Notes under the pieces: model-generated
The model's input: only the letters and a program-made list of their open reading frames with translations
What the model was told of the DNA's origin: nothing
The model's database searches: none
Source: Acetofilamentum sp.
Lineage (GTDB): Bacteria; Bacteroidota; Bacteroidia; Bacteroidales; JAFGUD01
Length of the DNA: 6,628 bases
Assembly (NCBI GenBank): GCA_020722645.1
Contig: DYKL01000199.1
Span: forward strand, 1-6,628
Direction of reading: 5' to 3'
Shown here: in pieces, positions 6,351 through 6,628 of the stretch
How the letters are laid out: the number at the start of each line of letters is the position of its first letter
Numbering within the stretch: the stretch's first letter is position 1
Made by a program: the position numbers and the translations under genes

Positions 6351-6628
6351 AAACTTTTTGAATTACTAATTTTGAACAACAAACAATTGAATAAAGAATT
6401 ACGAACCAATGTCTTTTTGGTATTGAAAAAACGCCCCATAGGAGCTAAATAAATAGACCGAAAACTTTTGCCCCAGCGGGGCAATATATAAAATCTACTA
6501 ACTAACATACATTGAATCACGAATTACAATTTTTAAATTTAAAAAAGGCTTAACCCCAAACCCTAAATTTTTTAGGTAATACCTTAAATCCGCAAGTTTT
6601 TTCGTAAGTGGTTGCAGGTGAAAACACC
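6351..6628. other. Gene-free region upstream of lpxH
   Basis: These 278 bases reach the window end and hold no open reading frame of note on either strand. They contain the REP-like palindromes at 6433-6484. Further right are an 11-base palindrome AGGTAATACCT (6574-6584) and, at the very edge, GGTGAAAACACC (6617-6628), a 4-bp stem with an AAAA loop. The lpxH promoter should lie here, but no match to the phylum consensus was found. Confidence 0.6.
6433..6484. repeat. REP-like pair of GCCCC/GGGGC palindromes
   Basis: A first imperfect palindrome, GCCCCATAGGAGC (6433-6445), would be perfect if A6443 were G. It is followed after 22 AT-rich bases by the perfect 7-bp hairpin TTGCCCC-AGC-GGGGCAA (6468-6484). 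Both are GC islands in very AT-rich DNA. Neither is followed by a T-tract, so they are poor terminators. Paired motifs of this kind recur between genes in Bacteroidetes, as far as I recall; only one pair is present in this window. Confidence 0.55.

Noticed and set aside
6351..6430. Promoter for lpxH
   Set aside because: No TAnnTTTG with a correctly spaced TTG was found; partial matches are at chance level in AT-rich DNA.
6174..6452. Plus-strand open frame of 92 codons
   Set aside because: Most of it is antisense to lpxH and the rest runs into the palindromic repeat; it has no recognisable features.
6431..6490. CRISPR repeat or terminator reading of the GCCCC/GGGGC palindromes
   Set aside because: There are only two unequal palindromes, with no array of spacers, and no T-tract follows on either strand.

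Overview
The window is AT-rich chromosomal DNA from a member of the Bacteroidetes (Bacteroidota). The evidence is a textbook Bacteroidetes promoter (TTTG-N20-TATCTTTG) ahead of rimP, no Shine-Dalgarno-like sites before the starts, an IF-2 with the lineage's N-terminal sequence and repeated GKIDLN motifs, and a NusA of 410 residues. All genes that can be supported lie on the minus strand. The genus cannot be read from the sequence.

Read in the direction of transcription (high to low coordinates), the window begins with about 280 gene-free bases holding a REP-like pair of GCCCC/GGGGC palindromes (6433-6484). Next is lpxH (5619-6350), a lipid A pathway pyrophosphatase. A 203-base gap follows, with a 14-bp direct repeat, the promoter of the next operon and a GC-rich hairpin followed by T6 in that operon's leader. 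The operon is rimP-nusA-infB (5415 to 696), with gaps of 18 and 40 bases, closed by a strong symmetric terminator at 646-675. It couples 30S maturation (RimP), transcription elongation and termination (NusA) and translation initiation (IF-2), as in most bacteria. The leader hairpin has the form of an intrinsic terminator, so attenuation, perhaps sensed by NusA itself, is a reasonable hypothesis.

Beyond the operon terminator is a short gene (42-530) for an exported protein. It looks like only the N-terminal part of a much longer GH57-like glycosidase and stops where the conserved FxFHH segment would continue. Upstream of it are a possible promoter and a striking tandem 12-bp repeat resembling LacI/PurR-family operators. 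This pairing of a putative sugar-responsive site with a truncated alpha-glucan-type gene is the least ordinary part of the window.

I found no CRISPR array, tRNA, rRNA, transposase or clear new multi-gene system. Most of the window is conserved housekeeping DNA, and the interest lies in the intergenic regions and the truncated gene.
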